64,000 nucleotides of DNA from Thermoguttaceae bacterium (GTDB lineage Bacteria; Planctomycetota; Planctomycetia; Pirellulales; Thermoguttaceae), in contig JAGBAA010000112.1 of the NCBI GenBank assembly GCA_017939795.1, forward strand, positions 1 through 64,000. Reading direction: 5' to 3'. A model generated the notes under the pieces. The model saw only the letters and a list, made by a program, of their open reading frames with translations. It made no database searches and had not been told where the DNA came from. Positions 34,157-42,152 of the stretch are shown here, one piece after another; position 1 is the first letter of the stretch; each line of letters begins with the position of its first letter. Made by a program: the position numbers and the translations under genes.

Positions 34157-35106
34157 TACTCCACAGGTTTTGCCGACGGACGGCGAAGACGTGCATTGAT
34201 GGAATCCTGGTATCCGGCCTTCTTCCGTTCCAGTTCCGCTACCCGCGCGGCAAGTGCCTGATTCGCACTCTGCATGGCACTGCTTTCCTGCTCGTAATTG
34301 GAGTAGACCTTCGCAAGATGGTTCTTGTTCTCGCCGTTGAGCACCTTGGCGATCGGCTCCAAAGCATACTCGCCGACTTCCGCCCCTTTTCCGATCAACG
34401 CCGTCATGTATTCCATCTGCTTCTTCTGCTTGGCGATAAAGTCCTGAAGGATGTACTCCTGTTCGATATAGTACCGGATCTCGGCATCAAACGGAATGTA
34501 GTCTTCATTTTCGCTGCTGACTTCCGCTTTATCGATCGGCATATTGAAGAAAAGCGTCCACGGCTCCATGCTGCGGTCAGAGAGAAGCTGGGTAAGGCGG
34601 TCGTTCTTCTCATACGCGACCCGCGCCGGCTCGATCGCCGCATACGGCTGGGCAGTATCGCCGTCCACCCCGAACTTCCGGACCGTGAACCGGCCGAGGT
34701 ACTCCATCTTGTCCGCATCATTCTTGGATGCACGGAACGCAAAGAGCGGCGTATTGATCGGAAGCTGAACTTCCGTCAACCCCGGAATAAAGACCTGGAA
34801 CATCCGGTCCGAAGAGAACGTACTGCGGACCCGGCAGTCACGATAGACCGGCCCGCGAAGATCCTGAAGCGCGCGCAGGTACTTTTCCTGTTCGAAAATG
34901 GAACGAACGTACCCTTCGGTGGCCGGAAGTCCTTTACCGACTTCGTAGACACGGAGTTCTTCCTGCAGGGATTCAAGCTGTTTGGCCTGTTTCTTCTCTT
35001 CTCCGCGCCAGACACTATGCGTTTTCAGCGTAATGGCAGAAAAGTAAAAGCATACGCCGACTGCAATGACGATCAGACCAATCAGGATTTTATTTGTCAG
35101 GCACAT
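34156..35106 (-). CDS. Membrane-anchored protein of unknown function (coiled-coil C terminus)
   Basis: The 316-residue protein has an N-terminal signal-anchor (KILIGLIVIAVGVCFYFSAI), a charged helix (about 35-70), a beta-rich middle (about 85-215, FQVFIPGLTEVQLPINTPLFAF) and a helical C terminus with heptad-like spacing (about 230-305). Similar proteins are seen in planctomycetes; no function is known. It is coupled to the HAD phosphatase by a four-base stop/start overlap and has a strong promoter. Confidence 0.65.
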   Translation of the reverse strand: MCLTNKILIGLIVIAVGVCFYFSAITLKTHSVWRGEEKKQAKQLESLQEELRVYEVGKGLPATEGYVRSIFEQEKYLRALQDLRGPVYRDCRVRSTFSSDRMFQVFIPGLTEVQLPINTPLFAFRASKNDADKMEYLGRFTVRKFGVDGDTAQPYAAIEPARVAYEKNDRLTQLLSDRSMEPWTLFFNMPIDKAEVSSENEDYIPFDAEIRYYIEQEYILQDFIAKQKKQMEYMTALIGKGAEVGEYALEPIAKVLNGENKNHLAKVYSNYEQESSAMQSANQALAARVAELERKKAGYQDSINARLRRPSAKPVE

Positions 35107-35200
35107 ACCGCCTCCATTTACCGCGATTTCGTGTCGGACCTGTCCAGAGGAAAATAAAAGGATCCCCGACCAGGCCTCAAAGAACTTACGTTACGTTTCC

Positions 35201-35228
35201 AGTATACTCCACGGGTACACTCTGTCAA
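35201..35228 (-). promoter_or_regulatory. Promoter of the anchored-protein/HAD operon
   Basis: On the minus strand a perfect TTGACA (35223-35228), 16 bases and TATACT (35201-35206). Leader of about 90 bases. Confidence 0.75.
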
Positions 35229-35410
35229 GTATGATTTTCGGTTTTTCCTCATGAATTCTGAGAGATTTTTAAAACCCTCCATTTATTCCGCACAATCGAT
35301 CCATTCCAAACATTAAACAGAGAAAATAAAAGCCAGGACCGTCCTGCCCCCAATGGAAGAAATTGCCGACTCAACGGAAGGATCTGAAGGATCAGCCCCG
35401 CAGTGAACGC

Positions 35411-35453
35411 AAAGGACACAGAGAGGATCTTGAATTTTCTCTCTGCGTCCTTT
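35411..35453 (-). terminator. Hairpin downstream of bamA
   Basis: AAAGGACACAGAGAGGA...TCTCTCTGCGTCCTTT forms a long stem with two mismatches, about 45 bases past the bamA stop. The T-run on the minus strand is short, so termination may be partial or the hairpin may protect the 3' end. Confidence 0.5.
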
Positions 35454-35498
35454 TGGTATTCCCTCTCGGCAGTTTGCCGAACCGGAAAGATCTTCCGA

Positions 35499-38400
35499 TC
35501 ACCGCTGGAGTCCCATGCGGAAACTGAAGAGTTCCTTCTCGTCGCCGTCTTCCCGGACAAGCGGGACCGCGAAGTCAAGTGCCATGGGTGCGGGACCAAG
35601 TGCCGGCATGGAGATTCGGAAACCAGCTCCGATGGCGACGCGGTAGTCGTCATCCCAGCTGTCGATCCTCGATTCGACCGTACCCGTGTCGCAGAAAAGG
35701 ACTCCGCGGATGGAATCGTCTGCCGTGATCGGGAAAAGGTACTCCAGCGAGGCCAGGATCATCATGTTGCCGCCGACTGCGTACCCGTTTTCAAGCGGCG
35801 AAACTCCGCGATACTCGAAACCGCGGATCGTCGAGGAACCGCCGGCAAAGTACGATTCGTAGATCGGCGTATCGTCTCCTGTCCAGGAGAATGAAGACGT
35901 GAAACTCAGCACGTGACGCCCCGACATATCGGCACGCTCGTAAAGGAGCCAGTACTTCTTGAACTGTGCGTTGAATCGCGGGTAGCTCCAGGTTCCAACG
36001 ACCTGCTCGAATTCGATGGACGCATAGTATCCTTCCGTCGCGAGGAATGAACTGTCTCGGCGGTCCTGCACCAGCCGGAAACTGAAACCGAACAGGCTGG
36101 AATGGCCAAGGGCATTCTCCAGACGGGAAGGTGTCGGACGCACCGGATCGTCAAGGTAAACATCAAAACCGCGGAATCCGAAATACGCACGCATATCGTG
36201 AGTCAGTGCACGGCTGAACGTGATGCTTCCGCCGACGCGCCGTTCATCCCAGTATTTATAGTTGCGCTCATAGTACATCGCGCTCGTGCCAAGACCGATC
36301 TGCGTATTAAACAGGTAGGGTTCGTCAAAACTCACGGCATACCGGGAAACTTCCGTACCTGGCATCAATTCCATACGGAAATGCTGTCCGCGTCCGCGCC
36401 ACACCGTGTTATTTTTGATGTCGCTCCAACTCTTCGGCCAACGGCGGATGTCGAAGTTCTGCTCATCCACCACCACAGAGCCGACCAGACCGGAGTCGGA
36501 ACTCACGCCTACGGAGAACATGATGCGCCCGGTCGTCGTTTCTTCTGCACTCGCAGTGATCGGAAGGCTCTGACGCTGCCAATCCCCCAGAGAGTAACCG
36601 GCTGCCGGAGTGTCGCCAATGACCGGAGTGAACGGCGTTTCATCCGGATTCGAGATCCCCGGCTGCGGAGGCGGCGCCATCGCCTGTCCTGTACGCGGAT
36701 TGATGGATTCGATCTGTGCCGCCGGTGCGGATTCCGCGAGTTCCGAAGAAGCCCACGACGGATGCGCTGACGGGGACGCACTTTCCGGACTGTTTCCGCG
36801 AACGGCCATGGACTCGCCGGAGCCAAGTTCTGAAGAATGGATGGTCTGTCCTGACGCATAGTCCGCATTCAAAAGCGGCTCGTTCATTCCGGAAGAACTC
36901 TCCGTTTCTTCGGAAACCGGGATCTGCTGGAGAGGCACATTTCCGGAAACCGCAGTATTCAGAAGATCCGCAGACCGCGCATCCCCTTCCGGTGCATAGC
37001 GTACTTCATGCCGATATTTTGCGGGACGGTTCCGGACCTGAACGGGAGAATTTCCGTAAGCCGGATCGTCATTCGTTACGCATACTTCGCCGCTGAGAAG
37101 AAGATCCGCCTCTTCTTCAGGAAATTCGTACGTACGGAAAACTTTTCCGCTTTCCCGGTCGACCAGTTCCATGCACCAGACCGTTTCCATGGCAGGAACG
37201 TCTGAAACGGCATCCGCTCCCGCAGTATCTTCCGAAAGAGAGTGCGAAACCGCGTTTCCGTCTGCGTTTCCGTCTGCGTTTTCGGTAAGATCTCCAGCTG
37301 CGTTTCCTTCGCTGTTTTCCGAACCCGCATTCTCTTCAACCGGACGCAGGACCGTATGGATATTGACGTCCATGAACGTCTCATTGTCCTGAAGCTGGAA
37401 TGATTCGTCCACGTCCGCGATGGTCGTTTTGAGGACTTTTTGAGTCCGTTCTCCCGAAAGTGCAGCACGGCCTGCACCGCCGCCAAGGCTCGCAGCTCCG
37501 GCACTGGAGGAAGTTCCGGCAGAAGAGGTACTTCCAGCCGATGCGCTTCCAGCTCCCCGTCCCTGCGCCGATTCAGATACGCCGACAGCTCCGGCATTGG
37601 AACCGACCTGCGCGGCAATTTCAGCTTCTTCCGCAAGTTCCGGCGGAGAGTAGATGATCTTCGGCATCTGCCCCTGCGCGGGATCAACGGCAAAAAGCTG
37701 CGAGGACTTCAGACGGCGTTCCGACTGCTGAAGCTCGTAAACGTTGACCAGATCCCCCGGTTTTACGGAAAGACGGTTGAGGACCGTCGAGATCTGCGTG
37801 TGCGGGAACTCGCCCTCAATGACCACGTTCACGCGTCCGACCCGGTACGTTTTCCCTTCCTTGATCGAGAACACGATGTCGCACTGTCCGGGATCGTCGA
37901 GCATTTTCATCTCGGCATTGATGTCGGCAAATACGTACCCCTGACGTCCGTAGCGTTTCCGAACGCGCATGATGCTCATGTCGAGGCGGTCTTTATTGAA
38001 GGGCTTTCCTTCTTCGATCTTCATGTCTTCCGCCAGCGCGGCAGCATCAAACTGCTCGTTTCCAACGTATCGGATCTCCCGAATGTGCGCCTGCGGGCCT
38101 TCTTCGATGACGAAGGTCACGTCATTCCATCCAGAATCGCTCGTACGCTTGACCCGGCGTCCGATCCGCGCGTAAAAGAATCCCAGCCGGCGATAGTAGT
38201 CTTCCAGCTTCCGGATGTCTTCCTGAAGCGTTTCGTCCCGCAGTTCGCCTTTGAAGATCCAAAGGAAACCGGGTTTGCTCTGCACGACGGTCTTCAGACG
38301 CGCATCCGACGCGATCGTGTTGCCGATGAACTCCGTCTTGCCGATACGGAGTTTCGGTCCGGGATTAATGAGGTAAATGACGCCGGGGTCACCGACTTTG

Positions 38401-39467
38401 TCGCCCTGGATCGTTTTGATCGAAGCACGTGCGTAGCCGCGGAAATGGTAGAATGTCTCCAGCTTCTTGCGTCCCTCTTCCACATCGTACGGACTGAACG
38501 GCCGGCCGGGGACCAGACCGCACTCGTTCTCCAGAAGACCAATGCGGATGGGACCGTTTCCCTGAAAGCGCAGGTAGCGCATGACCGGACGCTCTTCCAC
38601 CTTGAAGATCACCACGACGCCGTCATCGACCGAGCGAATGTACGGCTCCACGAGCGTGAAGAGACGCGACTGATTCAGACGCAGAATGTCGTCGTCCAGG
38701 TTCGCAGATTTAAACGTATGGCTCGGCCGCATATGAATCTGCTGAAGGATCTTTTCGGTCGAATGGCGTGAGTTTCCAATGATCTGCACATCGCGGACGA
38801 TCTTCCCCTCATGTTCCCGCCCCTGGGTCATTCGGGAATCTTCCGGCACATTCGCTGATCCGGCTGCCGTAATTTCCGCACCGGCATTGACGCCGTTTTT
38901 CGCACTGTCTGCCGTACTTCCGCTCGAAATACCGGAAGTTTCCGCAGAAGACGCCCCTGGAAGCTCCGGCTCTTTCGCTTCGGAACCATTCAGGACCGAC
39001 TCAGCATCCGCGCCCAGCGGCGCATTGATCGGCGCAATATCCATCGCCCCGGCTTCCGGAAGCGGCAGTTCGGCACGATCCCCTCCCGCAGTCAGTTCAT
39101 CGCTTCCCGGCGAATTACTGTTTCGGGCACTCAAAAGATCTCCAGGCGTTGAGGGAAGCTCAGCATTCTGCGTTCCTGCATTCTGCGTTCCTGCATTCTG
39201 TGTTCCTGCCTGCGGCGGATTCGAAGACACTGCGGCGTTTGAGAAATTCCCGTCCGGCTCAAAAGTTCCGGGAAGAATATTCGCAGCATTCTCATTTACG
39301 TAAAAGTCTGACGGCGTTCCGGGAGCTGCCCACAATTCGGCAGGTAAAAATTGAACCAGCAGGAATCCCCATCCTGCCAGAAGGCAAGAAAATCCGTACC
39401 GCGCAAACGCCTGACGACGGTGCGGAACTGCCTTTTTCTGAATTTCCTGATCGTGCGCTCGTACCAT
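35499..39467 (-). CDS. bamA: BamA/Omp85 outer-membrane assembly factor with large low-complexity insertions
   Basis: BamA folds beta-barrel proteins into the outer membrane. The 1322-residue protein is far longer than a usual 750-900-residue BamA. Signal peptide near 25-47 (LLAGWGFLLVQFLPAELWA). Disordered Asn/Gln/Ala/Ser-rich region at about 50-215, with AGTQNAGTQNAGTQNA repeats. POTRA domains at about 218-605 (IVRDVQIIGNSRHSTEKI, VMRYLRFQGNG, LRIGKTEFIGN, AHIREIRYVGN, YRVGRVNVVIEG). A second low-complexity insertion lies at about 610-970 (GNADGNADGNA) between the last POTRA and the barrel. The 16-strand barrel at 974-1322 has the lid-lock-type segment SSTIRGFEYRGVSPLENG and ends in FRMGLQR. 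Barrel and POTRA features are intact. The insertions may extend the periplasmic arm. Confidence 0.92.
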   Translation of the reverse strand: MVRAHDQEIQKKAVPHRRQAFARYGFSCLLAGWGFLLVQFLPAELWAAPGTPSDFYVNENAANILPGTFEPDGNFSNAAVSSNPPQAGTQNAGTQNAGTQNAELPSTPGDLLSARNSNSPGSDELTAGGDRAELPLPEAGAMDIAPINAPLGADAESVLNGSEAKEPELPGASSAETSGISSGSTADSAKNGVNAGAEITAAGSANVPEDSRMTQGREHEGKIVRDVQIIGNSRHSTEKILQQIHMRPSHTFKSANLDDDILRLNQSRLFTLVEPYIRSVDDGVVVIFKVEERPVMRYLRFQGNGPIRIGLLENECGLVPGRPFSPYDVEEGRKKLETFYHFRGYARASIKTIQGDKVGDPGVIYLINPGPKLRIGKTEFIGNTIASDARLKTVVQSKPGFLWIFKGELRDETLQEDIRKLEDYYRRLGFFYARIGRRVKRTSDSGWNDVTFVIEEGPQAHIREIRYVGNEQFDAAALAEDMKIEEGKPFNKDRLDMSIMRVRKRYGRQGYVFADINAEMKMLDDPGQCDIVFSIKEGKTYRVGRVNVVIEGEFPHTQISTVLNRLSVKPGDLVNVYELQQSERRLKSSQLFAVDPAQGQMPKIIYSPPELAEEAEIAAQVGSNAGAVGVSESAQGRGAGSASAGSTSSAGTSSSAGAASLGGGAGRAALSGERTQKVLKTTIADVDESFQLQDNETFMDVNIHTVLRPVEENAGSENSEGNAAGDLTENADGNADGNAVSHSLSEDTAGADAVSDVPAMETVWCMELVDRESGKVFRTYEFPEEEADLLLSGEVCVTNDDPAYGNSPVQVRNRPAKYRHEVRYAPEGDARSADLLNTAVSGNVPLQQIPVSEETESSSGMNEPLLNADYASGQTIHSSELGSGESMAVRGNSPESASPSAHPSWASSELAESAPAAQIESINPRTGQAMAPPPQPGISNPDETPFTPVIGDTPAAGYSLGDWQRQSLPITASAEETTTGRIMFSVGVSSDSGLVGSVVVDEQNFDIRRWPKSWSDIKNNTVWRGRGQHFRMELMPGTEVSRYAVSFDEPYLFNTQIGLGTSAMYYERNYKYWDERRVGGSITFSRALTHDMRAYFGFRGFDVYLDDPVRPTPSRLENALGHSSLFGFSFRLVQDRRDSSFLATEGYYASIEFEQVVGTWSYPRFNAQFKKYWLLYERADMSGRHVLSFTSSFSWTGDDTPIYESYFAGGSSTIRGFEYRGVSPLENGYAVGGNMMILASLEYLFPITADDSIRGVLFCDTGTVESRIDSWDDDYRVAIGAGFRISMPALGPAPMALDFAVPLVREDGDEKELFSFRMGLQR

Positions 39468-39847
39468 GAACGGTCTCTTCTTTTGGTATTGCGATGAAAT
39501 TTATGCGAAGGCGGTAAAGTGCTGCCGCCGGAATGTTTCTACACGCGCTCTGTATCTGTTCTTGCGTACAGGAAACGCCGTTTATTTTTGCGAGGCTCTG
39601 TATTTTTCCTAATTTCACGACCGCGAAACTCTTTTTCTGCGGCGGGAAATATACACGCTGCCACGATTAATACAAAATTTGACGATTTTCGGCAAGATTA
39701 ATTTAGGTGAAATTCCACAAATCTCAAAGATTTTGAGAAAAACCAAAGAAAAAGGCTCAAGTTTTGAGAAAAATTTACCGAAGACACTGTATTTTTATGG
39801 TTCCGCCAGCCTCTGCAAAAGTTCGCCCGCAGTCCCTGATCCTCCCA
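39468..39847. other. AT-rich spacer between bamA and ftsY
   Basis: Nothing gene-like is seen. Any bamA promoter would lie here on the minus strand, but I see no clear boxes. Confidence 0.5.
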
Positions 39848-39890
39848 TAAAAAACGGAACTCGCCGCTCCAGGAGAAACGGGAGTTCCGA
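39848..39890 (-). terminator. Terminator of ftsY
   Basis: CGGAACTC...GAGTTCCG stem; on the minus strand followed by TTTTTTAT, about 20 bases past the stop. Confidence 0.85.
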
Positions 39891-39910
39891 TTCGATGAAA
39901 AATTTCAGGC

Positions 39911-40825
39911 TCAGTCCGCAAACATGGCGTCCACATACTCATCGGGATCAAACAGAGCCAGATCTTCGGCCTGTTCGCCAACTCCCACGTACTTGACCGG
40001 AAGATCGACCTGCTTGCGGATAGCCACCGCACAGCCGCCTTTGGCCGTTCCGTCCAGCTTGGCAAGGATCAGACCATTGCAGTGCACACATTCCGTAAAA
40101 TGCTTTGCCTGACTGATCCCGTTCTGCCCAGTCGTTGCGTCCAGCACGAGCAGGATCTCATGCGGAGCACCGGGACAGACTTTACCGATGACGCGATGGA
40201 TCTTTTCCAGTTCGCGCATCAGATTCACCTGAGTCTGAAGCCGTCCGGCCGTATCGACGATACAGACGTCCGCTTTCTTTGCGACCGCAGTCTCGACGGC
40301 ATTAAAAGCGACACTCGCAGGATCGCAGCCGGGTTTCCCCGTGACGATCTCAGCCCCGAGACGCCCGGCCCAAACCGTCAGCTGCTCCACAGCTGCCGCA
40401 CGGAAAGTATCTGCAGCTCCGAGAACGACGGACTTCCCCTGATCGCGAAACATTTTGGTCAGCTTGGCGATGGAGGTCGTTTTTCCGCTTCCGTTGACTC
40501 CGCAGACCATAATGACGGTCGTCTCGCCGTCGCGGAGTTTGACCGGAGCCGCATCCTGGCTCATGATCGATTTCAGCTTCACCTTCACAGAAGCCGTAAG
40601 GTCTTCCATGAAAACGACACGCCCGCGAAATTCTTTTCCGGTCTCCTCCCGGATCTCTTTGGCGGCTTCAACCCCCATGTCGGTTCGGATAAGTGAGGCG
40701 AAAAGTTCTTCCAGAAAGGCATCGTCTACCAGCCGGCCTTCTTTTTTGAAAAGGTCACGAATGTCCGTATTTAAAATTTGCTTCGTCTTTTCCAGACCGC
40801 GCTTAATGATTCCGAAAAGTCCCAT
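39911..40825 (-). CDS. ftsY: Signal recognition particle receptor FtsY
   Basis: FtsY is the membrane-associated GTPase that docks ribosome-SRP complexes at the translocon. The 304-residue NG-type protein starts MGLFGIIKRGLEKTKQIL and has G1 GVNGSGKTT, DTFRAAAVEQL, G3 DTAGRLQTQ, G4-like AKLDGTAKGG and the closing GEQAEDLALFDPDEYVDAM. The acidic A domain of E. coli FtsY is absent, as in many bacteria. The start at 40825 has AAGGAAA upstream; an earlier in-frame ATG at 40990 lies inside nusB. ribH, nusB and ftsY run in the same direction. Confidence 0.96.
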   Translation of the reverse strand: MGLFGIIKRGLEKTKQILNTDIRDLFKKEGRLVDDAFLEELFASLIRTDMGVEAAKEIREETGKEFRGRVVFMEDLTASVKVKLKSIMSQDAAPVKLRDGETTVIMVCGVNGSGKTTSIAKLTKMFRDQGKSVVLGAADTFRAAAVEQLTVWAGRLGAEIVTGKPGCDPASVAFNAVETAVAKKADVCIVDTAGRLQTQVNLMRELEKIHRVIGKVCPGAPHEILLVLDATTGQNGISQAKHFTECVHCNGLILAKLDGTAKGGCAVAIRKQVDLPVKYVGVGEQAEDLALFDPDEYVDAMFAD

Positions 40826-40904
40826 CAGATTTCCTTTTGAAATGATGAAAATATCTGGTTTCGCCCGCCCCGCTCCAACGGAACATTCGCAAAACCCGAA
40901 AAAT

Positions 40905-41372
40905 TTAAGATTTTTTGACTTCCGAGACCGGAATGGCGGCCAAAAGCCCCGCCTCTTCCAGATTTTTACGGATCTTGTCCAGAACGCCATTCACAAAACT
41001 TCCGGATTTTTTGTCGCCGTACTCTTTCGCGATCTCAATGGCTTCATTGATGAGAATGGCGACCGGTTCTCGAACGTTCATCAGCTCGTAGGTGCCGATC
41101 CGAAGGACGTTTTTATCCGTCTCCGCAAGACGAGAAAATTTCCAGTTCTCCAAAACGGCTTTGATCTGGCCGTCCAGCTCGTCCATGCGCAGCGTCACGC
41201 CGCTGATGAGACGATTTGCATACCGGATCTGTTCTTCATCTTTTTTAACGCGCTCGGCGATCATTTCTTCCTGACTCCCCTGATTCGGATTCAGCGCATT
41301 ACTGAATAGAACCTGAAGCGCAACGACCCGGGCCCGGCGATTTTTATCGATCAGCATATTTTTTATCTCCAA
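40905..41372 (-). CDS. nusB: Transcription antitermination factor NusB
   Basis: NusB joins NusE/S10 at boxA RNA to promote antitermination of rRNA operons. The 155-residue helical protein has RRARVVALQVLFSNAL, DELDGQIKAVLENWKFSRLAETDKNVLRIGTYELM, then PVAILINEAIEIAKEYGDKKSGSFVNGVLDKI, the full NusB signature. An alternative start (MLIDKNRR, 41357) is close to the usual length. It sits between ribH and ftsY. Confidence 0.96.
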   Translation of the reverse strand: MEIKNMLIDKNRRARVVALQVLFSNALNPNQGSQEEMIAERVKKDEEQIRYANRLISGVTLRMDELDGQIKAVLENWKFSRLAETDKNVLRIGTYELMNVREPVAILINEAIEIAKEYGDKKSGSFVNGVLDKIRKNLEEAGLLAAIPVSEVKKS

Positions 41373-41610
41373 TCCTCATTTGTTCTTTTTTATGAAAAGG
41401 ACTCCGCGCTCAAAACATCCGTTTCGTTTCGCGGAGCGTATTTCCAGCGGCAAAACCCGAATGTTCTCTTCCGCATCCCATCTTCACGAAACCGTTCCAC
41501 GGGACCCGCAGCAGCCGAACAGTCCAGTAAACCGAACAGTCCAGTAAAACAGCCCGACGGCCGGTCTCCCCCTCTGGTCTGGTCCGACAGTTCGCCTCAG
41601 TGCGTCGGTC
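41373..41610. repeat. ribH-nusB spacer with an 18 bp direct repeat
   Basis: The spacer has no gene. CCGAACAGTCCAGTAAA occurs twice in tandem near 41515-41550, and CTCCGCG/CGCGGAG forms a loose hairpin near 41402-41437. Confidence 0.55.
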
Positions 41611-42111
41611 TCAGTCTGCCTGTTTCAGCAGATCGAGCATTTCGACCAGAGCTTCTGCACAATCCGCACCTTTGTTTCCCAGATGGGCTTTCTGGACCTT
41701 GTCGTGTGCAGGATCATCAAATGCACTGCGGGCCAGTGCCTGCTCCACCGTATTGCAGGTCAGGACGCCGAACAGAACCGGTTTTCCGGAACGCGCCCCC
41801 TGCTCCGCAAACATGAGGCTCACCGCTCGGTTAATGTGCTCATCATGAGACGTTTCCCCCTTAATGACGGCCCCAAGGGCCAGAATGCCGGCGTACTCCG
41901 CTTTTTGAACGAGTTTTCCGGAAACTGTCGGGATCTCAAAAGCCCCCGGCACGCGAAAAACGTCGATTTTTTCTTCGGAGATCCCGATTTCTGCAAATTT
42001 TTTCAGTGCTCCCTGGAGCAAACGTTCCGTGATCGTCTGATTGAATTTCGCCACGATGATCGCGATACGCCCCTGAATATCCGGGTTCAGTTTCCCTTCA
42101 TAAATGGTCAT
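41611..42111 (-). CDS. ribH: 6,7-dimethyl-8-ribityllumazine synthase
   Basis: It condenses the ribityl uracil with dihydroxybutanone phosphate in the penultimate step of riboflavin synthesis. The 166-residue protein has IAIIVAKFNQTITERLLQGA, the substrate loop FRVPGAFEIPTVSGKL, ILALGAVIKGETSHDEHI with the catalytic histidine, and FGVLTCNTVEQALAR. It assembles as 5- or 60-mers in other species. It is 41 bases downstream of rho, which may share its transcript. Confidence 0.96.
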   Translation of the reverse strand: MTIYEGKLNPDIQGRIAIIVAKFNQTITERLLQGALKKFAEIGISEEKIDVFRVPGAFEIPTVSGKLVQKAEYAGILALGAVIKGETSHDEHINRAVSLMFAEQGARSGKPVLFGVLTCNTVEQALARSAFDDPAHDKVQKAHLGNKGADCAEALVEMLDLLKQAD

Positions 42112-42152
42112 TTTTTATCCTGCTGGGTTTACGTTTAAGGTCCATTCCGATC

